DNA from: Hysterangium stoloniferum | Lineage: Eukaryota; Basidiomycota; Agaricomycetes; Hysterangiales; Hysterangiaceae | Length of the DNA: 64,000 nucleotides | Direction of reading: 5' to 3' | NCBI GenBank assembly: GCA_015178975.1 | Contig: WHVD01000024.1 | Coordinates: 186,001-250,000, forward strand | Shown: positions 23,598 through 35,170 of the stretch, piece by piece | Position numbering within the stretch: the first letter of the stretch is position 1 | Layout of the letters: each line of letters starts with the position of its first letter | The notes under the pieces: model-generated | Told to the model about the DNA's origin: nothing | The model's input: the letters and a program-made list of their open reading frames with translations, nothing else | The model's database searches: none | Made by a program: the position numbers and the translations under genes

Positions 23598-25880
23598 GTT
23601 GGTTCAACTACTAGTCCGCTTCAACATCATAACACATTGATAACAGCCGGGGATGTCAAATATCCAGTCGATCGTAGATTATGTAAGCTGGGCACACAGT
23701 GCCTGGACATGAATCCTGGTGTTATTTGAAACCAAGGGGCGGCGCAAATCCTCACAGTCGCAATTCCAACAATGACAACACCAAGCACATATTCACCAAC
23801 CGCATCTCTCTCTTTCTATCAATGAGAATCCCATTGTAGATGCAAAAACGAAGGAATAAGACACTCCTCGAACATCCTTTTCCATCTTAGAACGCGGGTA
23901 TTGGACCTCTTCCTCCATATTTATCTATCTTCGCGGATGGCAGTGGTAGCGCTATCTCCTTGTTTCCCTCCCTTTCCCATCTGCGCATAATCGGTGGTTC
24001 GCAGCCATACGTGAGGTATTTGTGCGAGTGCGGACTCTTCGACCATTCCATTCCACCCTGAGCACTTGGGTGTATCGGGTTAAGATGAACAAAATCACCG
24101 GGCTGAAACCTCTCCTCCACCGCTGCTCATCTCCACCTACACACGCTCCCCTATCTACCTGCATGATGGGTATGCCTGCGCGGCTTAGTCCCGAGAGGCA
24201 TGTGTTGTCTCGAAACCAGGTTCGTCCACATCATCATCAACAATCAAGAGTGAAGAATGTTCCGAGTCCAGGCTGAAACACCCCACTACCTATGACGAAG
24301 CTTCACCCCAGGACCTGCATCTAATCTCGCACTAGGGAGTGTTTCAAACCCGCGCGCTGCCATTCCTGTGACCAGATTGGTGGATTGGGAAACCCAGGGG
24401 AGTTGGTTGATATGTGAGTGACTTGTGATTTTATGTCTTTTCGTGTTTGATGTTGACTTTTTTGTTTTCCACTGGTGGTGGATTTTTCAAACATGCCAGG
24501 TTGAGCAGTGTTTCCTTTTTGCTACTAGCCTTTCGTATCCATCCAGACCCAATACAACTTGTACAAACACGCTAGCCCAATCCACAACCTTGGCAATCTC
24601 ATCTTGCTACCTCCCCTGCCGCCTACAAAATCGGCATGCACTTCGCTAAACACTCAGCATCAACAGCGCTCGTCGACTGAAGAGCGTTGATACGACTCAG
24701 GCATATCTGCTCATGAGTGTTTATGGTCTTCCTGCTCGCAGGTGGGAGGAGGATAGGTGTTAGTTTTATGGGGGTTGGCTAGTCGGTTAGTCGGGCTTCT
24801 TTGTTTCATTTTCTTGCTTTCATTTCTTTCCTCCTCTTCCTCACCTTGATCGTGATGTTGATGACTTTCATGAAAAATCAGGATAGCAACAGACCTAAAT
24901 CCGAACCTCTCCACCTTCCCGAGTACAGCGCCCTTCTCAAAGCAACACGAGCGCAAAACGTTAAACCACGTGCGGACAAGAATAAACTGTTTACATGTTG
25001 AACGGTCTGGATCGACGCAGTGGGGGGGAAACCCGCGGGTATGCAGGATGACGAGGCGATTAGAGGTGCATAGGCTTGGTATCGGGAGCCCAAGTCAGCA
25101 TAGTCTTGAATAGCTTTGGATCTTTGCTGATATGGTGGTGTATTCTAGATACAGCCACCCGACAATGTCTATTCAGTTGCGTATGCGGAGCCGTTGAAGA
25201 GGGTGTCAAGGTTCCATAAGAGTACTCATACACCAAAGACATGTGGAAACTATATGCCAAATTCCTGCCGGGCAACCAAGATTCTTAACCGTCACAGTAC
25301 CTTCTGTACATCTCGTAGAAAAACAACAACCCAGGACATCACACGACATGGATACATCGTCACAAGGCCATGCATTTCCCTCAACCAGCGGCCATATCTC
25401 TCCGGTCTCTGACCTCGCACAACTACCCCATGCGCCCGCCCCCTCTTCAAGCGCACAGTCGTCTGTTCCCACCCCAGATGCAGAGCAATAATATAACACC
25501 TCACGGATGATAGGACTTCCGGAATGAACTGGAACAGGTTCGAGGAGGGCTCGGGGTCCGTGACAGCCGCAGTCGCGGGAGGTATAATGGGTTATAAATC
25601 CCATGGAGCTGTGTGACGACGTGATGTTGCCGGCGATGCACGCGGTGTCGAACGACCAGTGATCAAGCAGTGTGCTTATGCCAGGCCTGGTAATGAGATG
25701 TTAGCGGTTGGTCAGAAGAGTGTGCTGTTTTTCAAGAGGACGCCAGTGACGTTTTCCCTAGCTTGTTTTCTTATGTCTTCTTGATTTTTATCATTTCTGT
25801 CCGTTACTTTATCTCTTCTGCTTCATTGTGACATGATTTTGTCTTAGGACCTGTTGTATGTCTCTCATCCTAATCCTGCT
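23598..25880. other. 2.3 kb without a recognised gene
   Basis: CpG-containing, host-like sequence with several short open frames. Examples are 24022-24276 plus, 23887-24120 minus, and a Ser/Pro-rich plus frame from 25349 (MDTSSQGHAFPSTSGHISP) ending at about 25492. None matches a family I recognise and no clear exon chain could be built. A decayed host gene is possible. Confidence 0.4.
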
Positions 25881-25907
25881 TGATGCGCTTCCGTCTGCAT
25901 ACAATGT

Positions 25908-26668
25908 ATGGAATTACAAAGACTGCAGGTCCAGGCCTTGGAAGCCAGAGAGAGAATCCTAGGGAGTGAACACCCACACACTCTAACCTCCAGGAATGAC
26001 TTGGCAGACACATATTCCAAAATGGGAAAATGGTCAGATGCAGAAAGACTGCAGGTTCAGGTGTTGGAGGCCAGAGAGAGAATCCTAGGAACTGAACACC
26101 CACACACTTTGTTCTCCAGGAATCACTTGGCAAAGACATCTTCAAAAATGGGCAGATGGCCAGAGGCAGAACAACTCCAGGTGCAGGTGTTGGAGGCCAT
26201 GGAGCAACTCCTAGGGGAAGAACACCCACACACTATAACTTCCAGGAATGACTTGGCAAACACATATTCTAACATGGGAAAATGGCCAGATGCAGAAAGA
26301 CTACAGGTCCAGGTTTTGGAGGGTAGGGAGAGAATCCTGGGGAATGAACACCCACATACACTCATCTCTAGGCATGACATGGCAAATACCTATTTGAAGG
26401 TTGGAAAATTGCAAGATGCAGAGCAACTACAGGTCCATGTGTTAGAGATCAGGGAGAGAATCCTAGGGTTTGAACACCCAGAGACCCTGAACACTAGGAA
26501 TGACTTGGCATGGACATATTCCAACATGGGAAAATGGCAAGATGCAGAATAACTCCAGGTCCAGGTGTTAGAGGCCAGGGAGCAACTCCTAGGCACTGAA
26601 CATCCAGACACCCTGGCATCCATGGTGAAGTTCAAAGAGTCATCCTCCCATTGAGGAAGGGAGAGCCA
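25908..26668 (+). pseudogene. TPR array fragment (42-residue units)
   Basis: About five and a half TPR units of 42 residues (126 bp) read in one frame from 25908. Each has the pattern LQVQVLEARERILG, EHPHTLTSRNDLA, TYSKMGKW.DAE. An in-frame TAA at 26550 interrupts the sixth unit, after which the same frame continues LQVQVLEAREQLLG... to about 26650. Such TPRs form the ligand-sensing C-terminus of many fungal NB-ARC/NACHT proteins. No NTPase domain or promoter is seen upstream, so this is likely a detached fragment. The units are nearly identical and contain almost no CpG. Related relics lie at 1925-2600, 29840-30100 and 54839-55262. Confidence 0.7.
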
Positions 26669-27611
26669 AACCTCCTTTAGATATTTAATTCTCCTTTTTC
26701 CAATTTTTATCTCTCTTTGTATTAAATACTTTGTTCAGTCAATGTAGGCCACACCCTATGCCACTTATAAATGCTGAATTTCATATAAACATTTCAATTT
26801 GAATAATCCACACACATTGATTGACTACAGTATTTATCTCTAGCATAGGGAGACCACAAGCCTATTCAGTTCAGATGGGAACTAAGCCATGATGAAGCCA
26901 CAACAAGGGTTTAGCAACATGAAATAATACTAGATACAAAGATATCATGACACAAGCTCTACAACACAGGAGGGGAATCCTACAAGTTGACATCCAAACT
27001 GATGGGTAATGATATCTTTGAATGATATTTTATACTAAATGCAATTGGACAAATGGAAAGCTGAGTAGGGATACAAAGCTAAGATGAACAAATGAATCAG
27101 CCACTGTGAAAAGACCAAGGAGTGAGACAAACTGGTAATCCTTCTGGGACCCCAACATCAGTGCCTTGGACTATGTATGGAGCCACTGCCTCAGGACCCT
27201 GACACTTGGTTTATGTTGGGATCCCTGTCTTTCAGCCCCTGCAACTTGTTTTTACCCTCATACAGCAATCCTCTGGCACCCTGATGCCAGAGCCCTGGAA
27301 CATGGTGCCACCACCTGAGCACCCCAAAACTTGGTTTATTGTAGATTACTCCTCTAGTCATTCCATTCCATTTCTGTCCCAAAACTCTCCTTTGATCTGT
27401 TCTACATGTAAACATTATTTGCCACCTCATACCCTTTAGAATACCTTTTGTTACATCCCATTTAGATTTAGTTTGATCCCTGCCCCCTTCCATGCTTCCC
27501 TTGACCCATCACTACTTCCACTTCCTTAATCAGACCTCCATCTCTCTGTTATACCTTTGTATAAAGTTCCTACCATGTATGCTACAGTTATTTAGTTTGA
27601 AACTCAACCTA
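26669..27611. repeat. Non-coding repeats (family E-like)
   Basis: It contains CCCTGACA and Pro/Thr-like low-complexity words and ends ATGCTACAGTTATTTAGTTT (about 27578-27600), which matches the end of the repeat at 30104-30478. No coding sequence was recognised. It abuts the right end of a family D element. Confidence 0.4.
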
Positions 27612-27664
27612 CATATATACTTGATTGAATAAAAGCTTTTTTTAAAGTTTTTGGTTATCCTCCT
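27612..27664. mobile_element. Right-end fragment of family D element
   Basis: ATATACTTGATTGAATAAAA through TTGGTTATCCTCC matches the last ~55 bp of the family D copies ending at 6572 and 48348. The rest of the element is missing. Confidence 0.65.
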
Positions 27665-28562
27665 AGAATGATCCACCACCTAGACTCTGTTTGGATATCC
27701 TGGACCCTCCCTCTAGATGCTTGAAGATCCTATTGTCTGATCTGCCCCTGAATCTGTTTGACATGCATCATTCATTTGCTTATTGTTTCCCTTGGACTTG
27801 TTCCTCTTCTATCTTGATCCTTATTCCTAGTATGATCTACATACCCTGTATCCTTTCTTGTTCACCTGTTTCAACTTTTTATCTCACCTGATTTGCAGTA
27901 CAATAATCACTCAGTCTATAGTCTAGGATTTGTTGTACTTACAGTCCAATCAGAATATTGACTCAGCACCCACCTAGCATCCACTTAATTACCTGCTTGA
28001 TATGTACCAACTTGTTTGACTTAACTTGCACCAGCATATTCTCAGAGCCCTGGGGTCTCCTGACTTTGGCTCATAGCATATTATCAGAGCCCTCAGGTCT
28101 CCCAACTCCAACTCATTGTATATTCTTGGACTCCCTGGGTTCCCTGCCCCCATCTGCCTGAGGTTAGGATCCAATGATCATGTGAGGATGCAGCACATAC
28201 ATAAACTGAAGCCTGGTAGAATATGATATTACAGTTTTATGATGTTCTATGTTACTCCACTATATTTTTCTGATATTTGTAGTATTTTCCCCAGCATGTA
28301 GGTGCAGTAGTTAGTGAATTACCTAGTAAGGCTACTATGTAAGTTCTTGGGAACCTGGGAGCTTAGATGAGCTCCTAGTGTGTCATCACACCTGTGGGGC
28401 TGTAGGAAAGCAACATTATGGCTGGCTTTCATCTCATTCCTTGCAGTGTTCTGGGTGATTTTCAGCTACATATTGAGCTGTTTCAACAATATAAAGCAAA
28501 AATGTAACACTGAAAAGTATATGAATGGAACCATCACCTTTAGTGATAAAACTGTCTTTTGA
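27665..28562. other. No gene recognised
   Basis: AT-rich repeats with the words AGAGCCCTGGGGTCTCC and AGAGCCCTCAGGTCTCC (about 28045-28110) forming a small tandem repetition. Otherwise nothing recognisable. Confidence 0.45.
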
Positions 28563-29300
28563 AATGCCATATACTCCAATGTCCATTGTCATTCCCCTCA
28601 TCCGACAGATGTCAGGACTCTAGTATGAGGAATCTACAAAAGGCAACACCACCTTTCCCTGTTTCACTTTCTTTTACTCTCTTACTTCCAGTATACAGTT
28701 AACTTGGTGGACTAAAAGTAACTTCTTCCACAGGCCACTATTTTATATATGGAATATACATGTTGTGACTATTATAAGGCAGCAATATTGATGTACATTT
28801 CACATTAAAACTACTAAATACCTCAAACAAAAAGAATGGTTGCCTTCTGAATGGAGTGTGATATTAGGTATTGTTTTGCAGGTGCCCACATATTCTTCCT
28901 TTGAATTATCTTTTTCTTAGATTATGTAATACCAACCACTGTTCCATCTGGTATACGTGTGTATATAATCTAATAGGAAACACACTTGAGGTTATATATT
29001 TAAGTACAGCGTAAGACCAGACCTACCCAAGGTCAGGTGGTGCAGTAGTTAACACCCTTGCTATATTACCCTGGGTTCAATTCCCAGCCCATTCACTTTT
29101 CTACATTTTCTCACTTTTGGCATCCCAACATCAGTTTTCACAACTATGTTGGCTCTGAGAACAGTGCCCTGAAAACATGCCAGCACTTGATTCAATTAAG
29201 TCCATGATAGACAGGACTTTTATATTGACTCTTTGTCCCTGCTTACAAGAGTGTTCTGCCATATATTGCATTTTCTTTACCAGGTTCCTTGCTACCTTAG
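28563..29300. repeat. Dispersed repeat, inverted partner of 183-930
   Basis: Reverse-complement match to the left edge of the window. It contains the better preserved tRNA-like head (29031-29110). No ORF with recognisable homology. Confidence 0.6.
29031..29110 (+). repeat. tRNA-derived SINE-like head
   Basis: An A-box-like TGGTGCAGTAGT (29038-29049) and a perfect B box GGTTCAATTCC (29074-29084) with a paired T-arm (CTGGG...CCCAG) give an internal RNA polymerase III promoter. The acceptor stem does not pair, so it is not a functional tRNA. A diverged copy lies inverted at about 365-450. Confidence 0.55.
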
Positions 29301-29839
29301 ACATTTGCCTCACTCCTTATTCTTTGCCACAGTGCCTGATTTCATTGGTTCCTCTAATGTTTGTATCTCAACTTAGCTTCCCATTTGTCTAAATGCATTT
29401 ATTATAAAATATCTTTAATGTATTTTACTACCATTCAGTTTTAATATGCTGAAGTGGCCAACAGTGGGTTCAGGGGGACAATGTATAAGTCAAAGCCAAG
29501 TGCCACTTATTATAGAGCAACTGGGGTCACCAGTGGTACTTACTAACCCCCTTCAACATCCTCTGTTTCAGTACTTAACATGTCCTAGGACTTGTGGTCT
29601 CTCTATGCTAGATGTAAATACAACAGTCAATCAATGTGGGTGGATTATTCAAATTAAGATATGTAGTCTTTATGAGAAATGCTGCATTTGGAAGTGGCAT
29701 AGGGTGTGGCCTACATACATACATATATGTACTGGGCACAGTATTTGGTAAAGAGAGAGAGAGAAACTGGGAAAAGGAGAATTAAATATTTACCCTCCAG
29801 GTTTGTCTTTCCCTTTCCAGATGAGAAGATGACTTTGTA

Positions 29840-30100
29840 AAGTTCACCATGGATGTGAGTGTGTCTGGGTGTTCAGTCCCTAGGATTCACTCCCTGGCCC
29901 CTAACACCTGGACCTGAAGTCTTTGTGCATCATGCCATCTCAGTCACTAGGACCCCCTCCCTGGCCTCCAAGCCTAGACCTGCAGTCTTGCAGCGTTGGG
30001 CCATCTTCCCATATTGGAATATGGCTGTGCCAAGTCATTCCTGGAGGTTAGGATGTATTGGTATCTAGTCCCTAGGACTCTCTCCCTGGATTCCAACACC
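29840..30100 (-). pseudogene. TPR-repeat relic
   Basis: Minus-strand remains of two to three TPR units (the CAGGTGTT, CTAGGGACTGAACACCC and CCAATATGGGAAGATGG words). The frame is broken. It is cut at its right edge by the repeat starting at 30104. Confidence 0.55.
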
Positions 30101-30103
30101 TGG

Positions 30104-30478
30104 TGTTAGGATCCCATCACTTCCGGACCCTTGTGATTTGTTTTCCACTAGAGAACCCTCATCATCTTGCTATCGGAACCTCTGCCAACATCATTACCCC
30201 TCATGGCACCCCCAATATTTGTTTATATTACACCCCTGCCCCATTCCATCTCCACTCCACCCATTCCTCTGTTTCCATCTTCATGTACATATACTCTTAT
30301 TTGCCACCTAGTATTGTTCCTTAATACCATACATTAGTTTCTATACCTCCCCACCTCATCATCACTTCCTGTGATCCATTTCTACACTTTGCTTCTTTGA
30401 TCACCCTTCTGATCACCCATATTGATGTAGTATAAAGATCTTTTCATGTACACTACAGTTATTCAGTTCAAATATCAA
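30104..30478 (+). mobile_element. Repeat family E (LTR-like)
   Basis: It begins TGTTAGGATCCCATCA and ends near TACAGTTATTCAGTTC, with a TATA-like AGTATAAAGATC about 40 bp before the end. Similar sequences in reverse orientation occupy about 53865-54238 and 54410-54838. It is inserted in the TPR relic. Classification as an LTR is tentative because no internal region or target duplication was found. Confidence 0.4.
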
Positions 30479-30542
30479 CTTAGATTAGCCTCTCTTAGTC
30501 TCCCATCCTTCCTCTCACCATTATATCCCTCAAGAGTGGTCT

Positions 30543-30841
30543 TGTTAAGGGGCATGCAGAGCTTAGTGGAGGGTTTCTGGAGAAACCTGCGGGTATTCCA
30601 GTAGGACTTGGCTTCAGCTTATAGGCTGAACCCTTGCAAGATCGTAGTGTCCAATTTCAAACAGGCAGACAGGAAACCTGGGTTGTCTGGGTGTAGCTGA
30701 TAAATCGAGGGTTGATAGGTTGAAAGACCAGTTGGGAAGCCCACAGGCTCTGATGAGGTTGATAGTGAGCATTGTGATATGAGAGATGGGGATGGAGCAG
30801 GGACCAGTTGGAAAGCCCACAAGCTCCAATGAGGTCAATAG
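30543..30841 (-). mobile_element. LTR fragment, family C
   Basis: It starts TGTTAAGG, carries the core motif (about 30613-30640) and a twice-repeated GACCAGTTGG.AAGCCCACA block (30727-30842). It is truncated by the Gypsy LTR that follows. Confidence 0.45.
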
Positions 30842-33709
30842 TAGTTACGACTGTGTCACAACTGTGTCACAACCTGACAGTCCCTGAGGTTATTGCCACC
30901 TATTGACATTTCAAGTTATCGATCAAGTCATTGCATTGGAAACCATCAGTCACCCGACACTGACATATGCTTTCACAGTGATCAAACCCTGTTTACACCC
31001 CTGTCAAGTGATACTTGTACTATCTGGCTATGCTTTGATATGTCCCTTATTTATTATGATGATCCGTTCTATTCTATGTTTCACATATGCCCGTATATTC
31101 CTGTAACCCATGGACTATTTCCTTTTCTCATAATTCCACTCTCAGATAAAACACAGCCTCCAAACTTATTGTAACCTTCTGGTTCCTAGTCAAGCTCATT
31201 TGTCAATAGCATTTTCTGCTCTTCCCTTAGTTAGTATTCTCTACACACCAATGACTTGTATATAAATCCACTGTAGTTGTAGTTACTAGGCAATCAGAAT
31301 ATTGACTCAGAATACCCACATACAACTCTATAATACACTAAGTATCCTGCTCCCCACCTCTGCATGTGCTCACCTCTCTTCAGCCTCCGACCCCTCAGCC
31401 CAACACACAACTTATCCTTCAGTTCCAATCAGTAACTCACCATGAGGAACTCATTAGGACTAGTCTTCACCTGCCCGAAATTTAAGGACACCAAACAGTA
31501 ACTTGTGAGGGTGCAGCACATAAGCTGAAGCCAAGTCCTTCCAATTGGTCCCCATCGGCCAACCAACATTAGTCAGTTTTCTGTTCTTAACAGTATATTC
31601 TGATTTCACACTTGCATTTTCCGTTAATCATGCCTCTGAGGAAAAAGGATGTCAAGCCAAGTGGTGAAGCAGAATCTTCCACTCTCAAGTCTCCATTCCT
31701 GTATACAGCCCAAGCTACTCTGAAAACCCCACATCCAGAACCCTCCAAAGAATCCCGCTTTGTGGAAATTACCAGTGATACTGAAGAAGTTACTGAAGCC
31801 ACCGAACCTGAAGCACCTGAAGAGGTTAACAATCAGTCAGCTCTGGGACCCGAACCCAAGGAGAGCGACCAGTCCTTACCTCAGGCTAGTGGTCCTATGA
31901 AGTCCACAAAACTAAAACCAGATTTTGATCCCAACAAGACATGGGAATTGTTCTCAGGTACCTTAGGATCCCTTAACGATTTCCTTAAGAACAATACCAA
32001 GGAAAAAGAACCTGGGCAAACCTGAGTCAATAAACCCGAACCATTTACTGGCTCAAACCTGAAGAAATTGTTGACATTTCTTATGCAATGTCGATTCAAC
32101 TTTCAGGACCACCCAGCTGTTTTTGCAACAGATGACCGAAAGGTAAACTTTGCACTCTCTTACCTCAAGGACTCCACAGCAGCCTGGTTTGAACCTGCAT
32201 TTTCTGGCCTCACTTCTGAAGATCCCGATTGGCTTCATGATTGGGACACTTTTGTTGAGGAACTTGAAACAAACTTTGGCCCCTACGATTAAACTGGCAA
32301 TGCTGAGACCACACTTTCTAATCTCAAAATGAAAGACACCCAATGCATCACCGACTACATCGTCCAGTTCAACAACCTCACCGTGCATTGCGACTGGGGC
32401 AATTCAGCCCTCCATTACCAGTTTTACTCTAGCCTCCCATCTCACCTCAAAGACAAAGTTTCCAAAGGAGAGACTGGCAAACCAAAGACTCTCCCCCTCA
32501 TGCGTCTAAAGGCCCAAAATGTGGATGCCCAATACTGGGAACGACGTTTGGAAATCAGTCGCAAAAACCCATTGGACGAAAAATCATCGGACAACAAGAA
32601 TGCCAACAAATCTGGTAATCAAAACACCAACAATAGCAGCAACTTGAACTCCAATAAGAAGTCCGACAACAAGGGTTCTAATGACAAAAAAGGCAAGGGC
32701 AAACAGTTGAATAAGTCCCAAGACAAGGACAAACCCGACCTAACTGGCAAACTCGGCTCCGATTGCAAGCTCCTACCACAAGAAAAGCAATGCTGAATGG
32801 ACAACAATCTTTGTTTGTTGTGTGCAGATCCCAGACACCAAGTCACCGCATGCCCAAAGGCCACAAAAGCCCGATCAGCCAATATGGCCACGACTTCACA
32901 ACTGGCTAGGCCGGCTGCTGAGTCAACAAAAGATTAAGCAACTCTCTGGATTCCGTGCGGTGGGAGAGTTGCATTGAATCTCCCCACACACCGGAAAATT
33001 GTCATCTTAACGCATCCTCCCTGTATGATCCAAATTCATTGTTTATAAATCTCACTTTGGAAACCTTCAGAGTCTTATTTTGGAGCTCTCGTAAATTCAG
33101 GTTCAACCCATTGTTTTATAGATATAAATTTTTCTCAGTTAAAAAACCTATACAATAGATCCAATTCCACTCCGACTCTTTGATGGTACCTCAAACTCCG
33201 TAATCTTGCAAGCCTGTGAACTCTGACTTCAGTTCCCATGTGGAACCTTTCAGACAGTTATGTTTTTTGTAACACAGTTGGACTTGAGCTGCTCCATGGT
33301 TCTAGGACATAACTGGCTCACCCGCTACAATCCATTGATTGATTGGGTATTGGGCAGTATCCATTTCTGAACCCCATCAGCACCCAATACAACTGGTCCC
33401 TTTCCACCTGTTTCGGCAAATATGGCCTCTACAGCACCTCTGGCCCTTCACTCTAAGTATTCTGCTCCCCACCTTTGCTTGCACTCACTCACACTCAGTC
33501 TCCGACACCATCAACCGACTCTCAACTTATCCTTCAGTTCCTGATCGGTAACTCACCATGGGGTACTAGATAGGACTAAGTCTTCACCCACCCAAAATTT
33601 AAGGACACACAACAGTAACTTCTGAGGGTGCAGCACATAAGCTGAAGCCAAGTCCTTCCATTCCATCCCGGTACATATACTGACTTCAGTCAGTTTTCTG
33701 TTCTTAACA
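30842..33709 (+). mobile_element. Ty3/Gypsy element, family A, internally deleted fossil
   Basis: The 5' LTR is 30842-31592. A gag region (about 31630-32940) has an acidic N-terminus, a capsid-like segment (CITDYIVQFNNLT) and a zinc-knuckle-like region. The start of the protease region follows (about 33000-33330), and then only the 3' part of the right LTR (about 33450-33709). RT, RNase H and integrase are missing. The coding part has several breaks. No matching target duplication was found. LTR CpGs are largely decayed, suggesting an older copy than 42617-43336. Confidence 0.8.
31259..31605 (+). promoter_or_regulatory. Gypsy family A TATA, inferred start and self-primer PBS
   Basis: TATATAAAT (31259-31267) lies 33 nt before AATCAGAATAT (31292-31302). 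The exact reverse complement of the latter, ATATTCTGATT, is found at 31595-31605, two bases after the LTR end. In Tf1/sushi-type elements the mRNA 5' end folds back onto such a site to prime reverse transcription. No tRNA-complementary PBS is seen. The same layout recurs at 55837-55847 and 56891-56901. Confidence 0.65.
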
Positions 33710-34355
33710 TGAAGGAGGAAACCTAAGAGAAGATTATGCTGGTCACCCTTACACTCATTGTAGCTTTTTAGGTGGCCATATAGAAGGCATAAAGGCTATA
33801 GTATTTGCATGGGAAGGGTTCCAGGGTGGTACATACATTGAACTTGCAGGAGTAGGCAGCCATATTAAAGGGTTTAGAAGTCACAGTACTCACAATACAT
33901 TCACTTCTGTAGTTCATTGATTAGGCTTTTTTCTTTTTTACAGCCACATTTTCCATTTTTTTCCACTATTCCAAATTGGTGTCAACAACTCATCCAAAAT
34001 GGGATATAAGAACCATTTTCACAAACTAGGGGAGGAGAACTATGTATTGCACATAGTGTGTTTCCATACATGAAAGCACTTCTCACTCACAAGGATGTGT
34101 GGGATATCAATGGTTTGGAAACTCAACTGCCTAGTTCCCCCTCCTCAAAATTGGTCCATGCATTCATTAAAAAACAACAAATTGTGCAATTGAAACTCAT
34201 TCTTGGCATTGAACTGGAGTAAATCCCTCACCTCCATGAAACTGATCCCATCATCTCTTGGGAAGATTTGGACTGAGTGCATGTCACTTGTGGATTTGCA
34301 TCTCATCTCACTCTGTGATGCTGCTTCTTAACTCAGAGTATGCAGCTATGGATTG
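33710..34355 (+). mobile_element. Copia-type gag remnant, left part
   Basis: Fragments near 34060-34350 look like a Ty1/Copia-type gag polyprotein, and the relic continues at 41233-41460 on the other side of the chromovirus insertion. It is broken and old. Sequence 33710-34000 shows nothing further. Confidence 0.45.
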
Positions 34356-34784
34356 TGTCACGAATCGATTATTCTTCGATAAAGTCGAATAATATTCTAT
34401 TAATTGAACTCGAAAGCCTCGTTCGATGAAGTATATATTCACCCTGTTGATGAAGTAAGAGGCTATTACCAGTCGCGAGAACTCACGGAAGTATTTGTCG
34501 AAGAAGTTATGACAAAGTAGATTACTAATATCACTAATATACAGATATTTCAACTGACTTCCCTCACTCCTTTCATAGCCCTTTTATGCTTTTCGTTGTA
34601 TCGTTATGACTATGTTATGAACTAATTATGAAATCATATATGATGTCGAAATGAGACATGTCCAAAGAGATTCGATGGTGTCGATTAATGTTCGGTTTGT
34701 CGAGTTGAATTCGATAGGTCGAAGAGTTGTCAAAAGTTACCTTTGAATGTTTGTGACAATATGTGACATGTGACAGTTGTGACA
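34356..34784 (-). repeat. Chromovirus 3' LTR
   Basis: TGTCACGAATC ... GTTGTGACA, 429 bp. Compared with its partner it has lost many CpG sites to TpG or CpA. Confidence 0.9.
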
Positions 34785-35170
34785 GTATCCTCCCTTTGTG
34801 ACCGAGCCCACGAGGTCGGAATTTGAAAAGTTTTTTCATCGTCTATTTTCGTGTTTTTCAAGCAATGTCTGATATAGAAGTCGATCAATTTGAATCAGGA
34901 TCCGAGTTTTTGGGTTTTGAGGATAGAGATGTGGTTGTTAATGCGGTTGGTACGTCGTTTCTGGGATTTCTTTAAAATTAGTTAATTAGTTATTTTTTTA
35001 GAAGAAATTCCCAAAAAATGGATTGAAGATTGCGAAGAACCGTACAATAAGGCGACTCGTAAATGAATTGGGATGCAATGGGAATTTGAGGCAAAATCGG
35101 ACAATTCATAATTTTTCGATTTTGTCGAATTCTTGTCGAATTTTGCTAATTCATTTTTTCTAGTTGCACA

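Noticed and set aside
29031-29110. A functional tRNA gene
   Set aside because: A and B boxes are present, but the acceptor stem does not pair and no clear anticodon arm forms.
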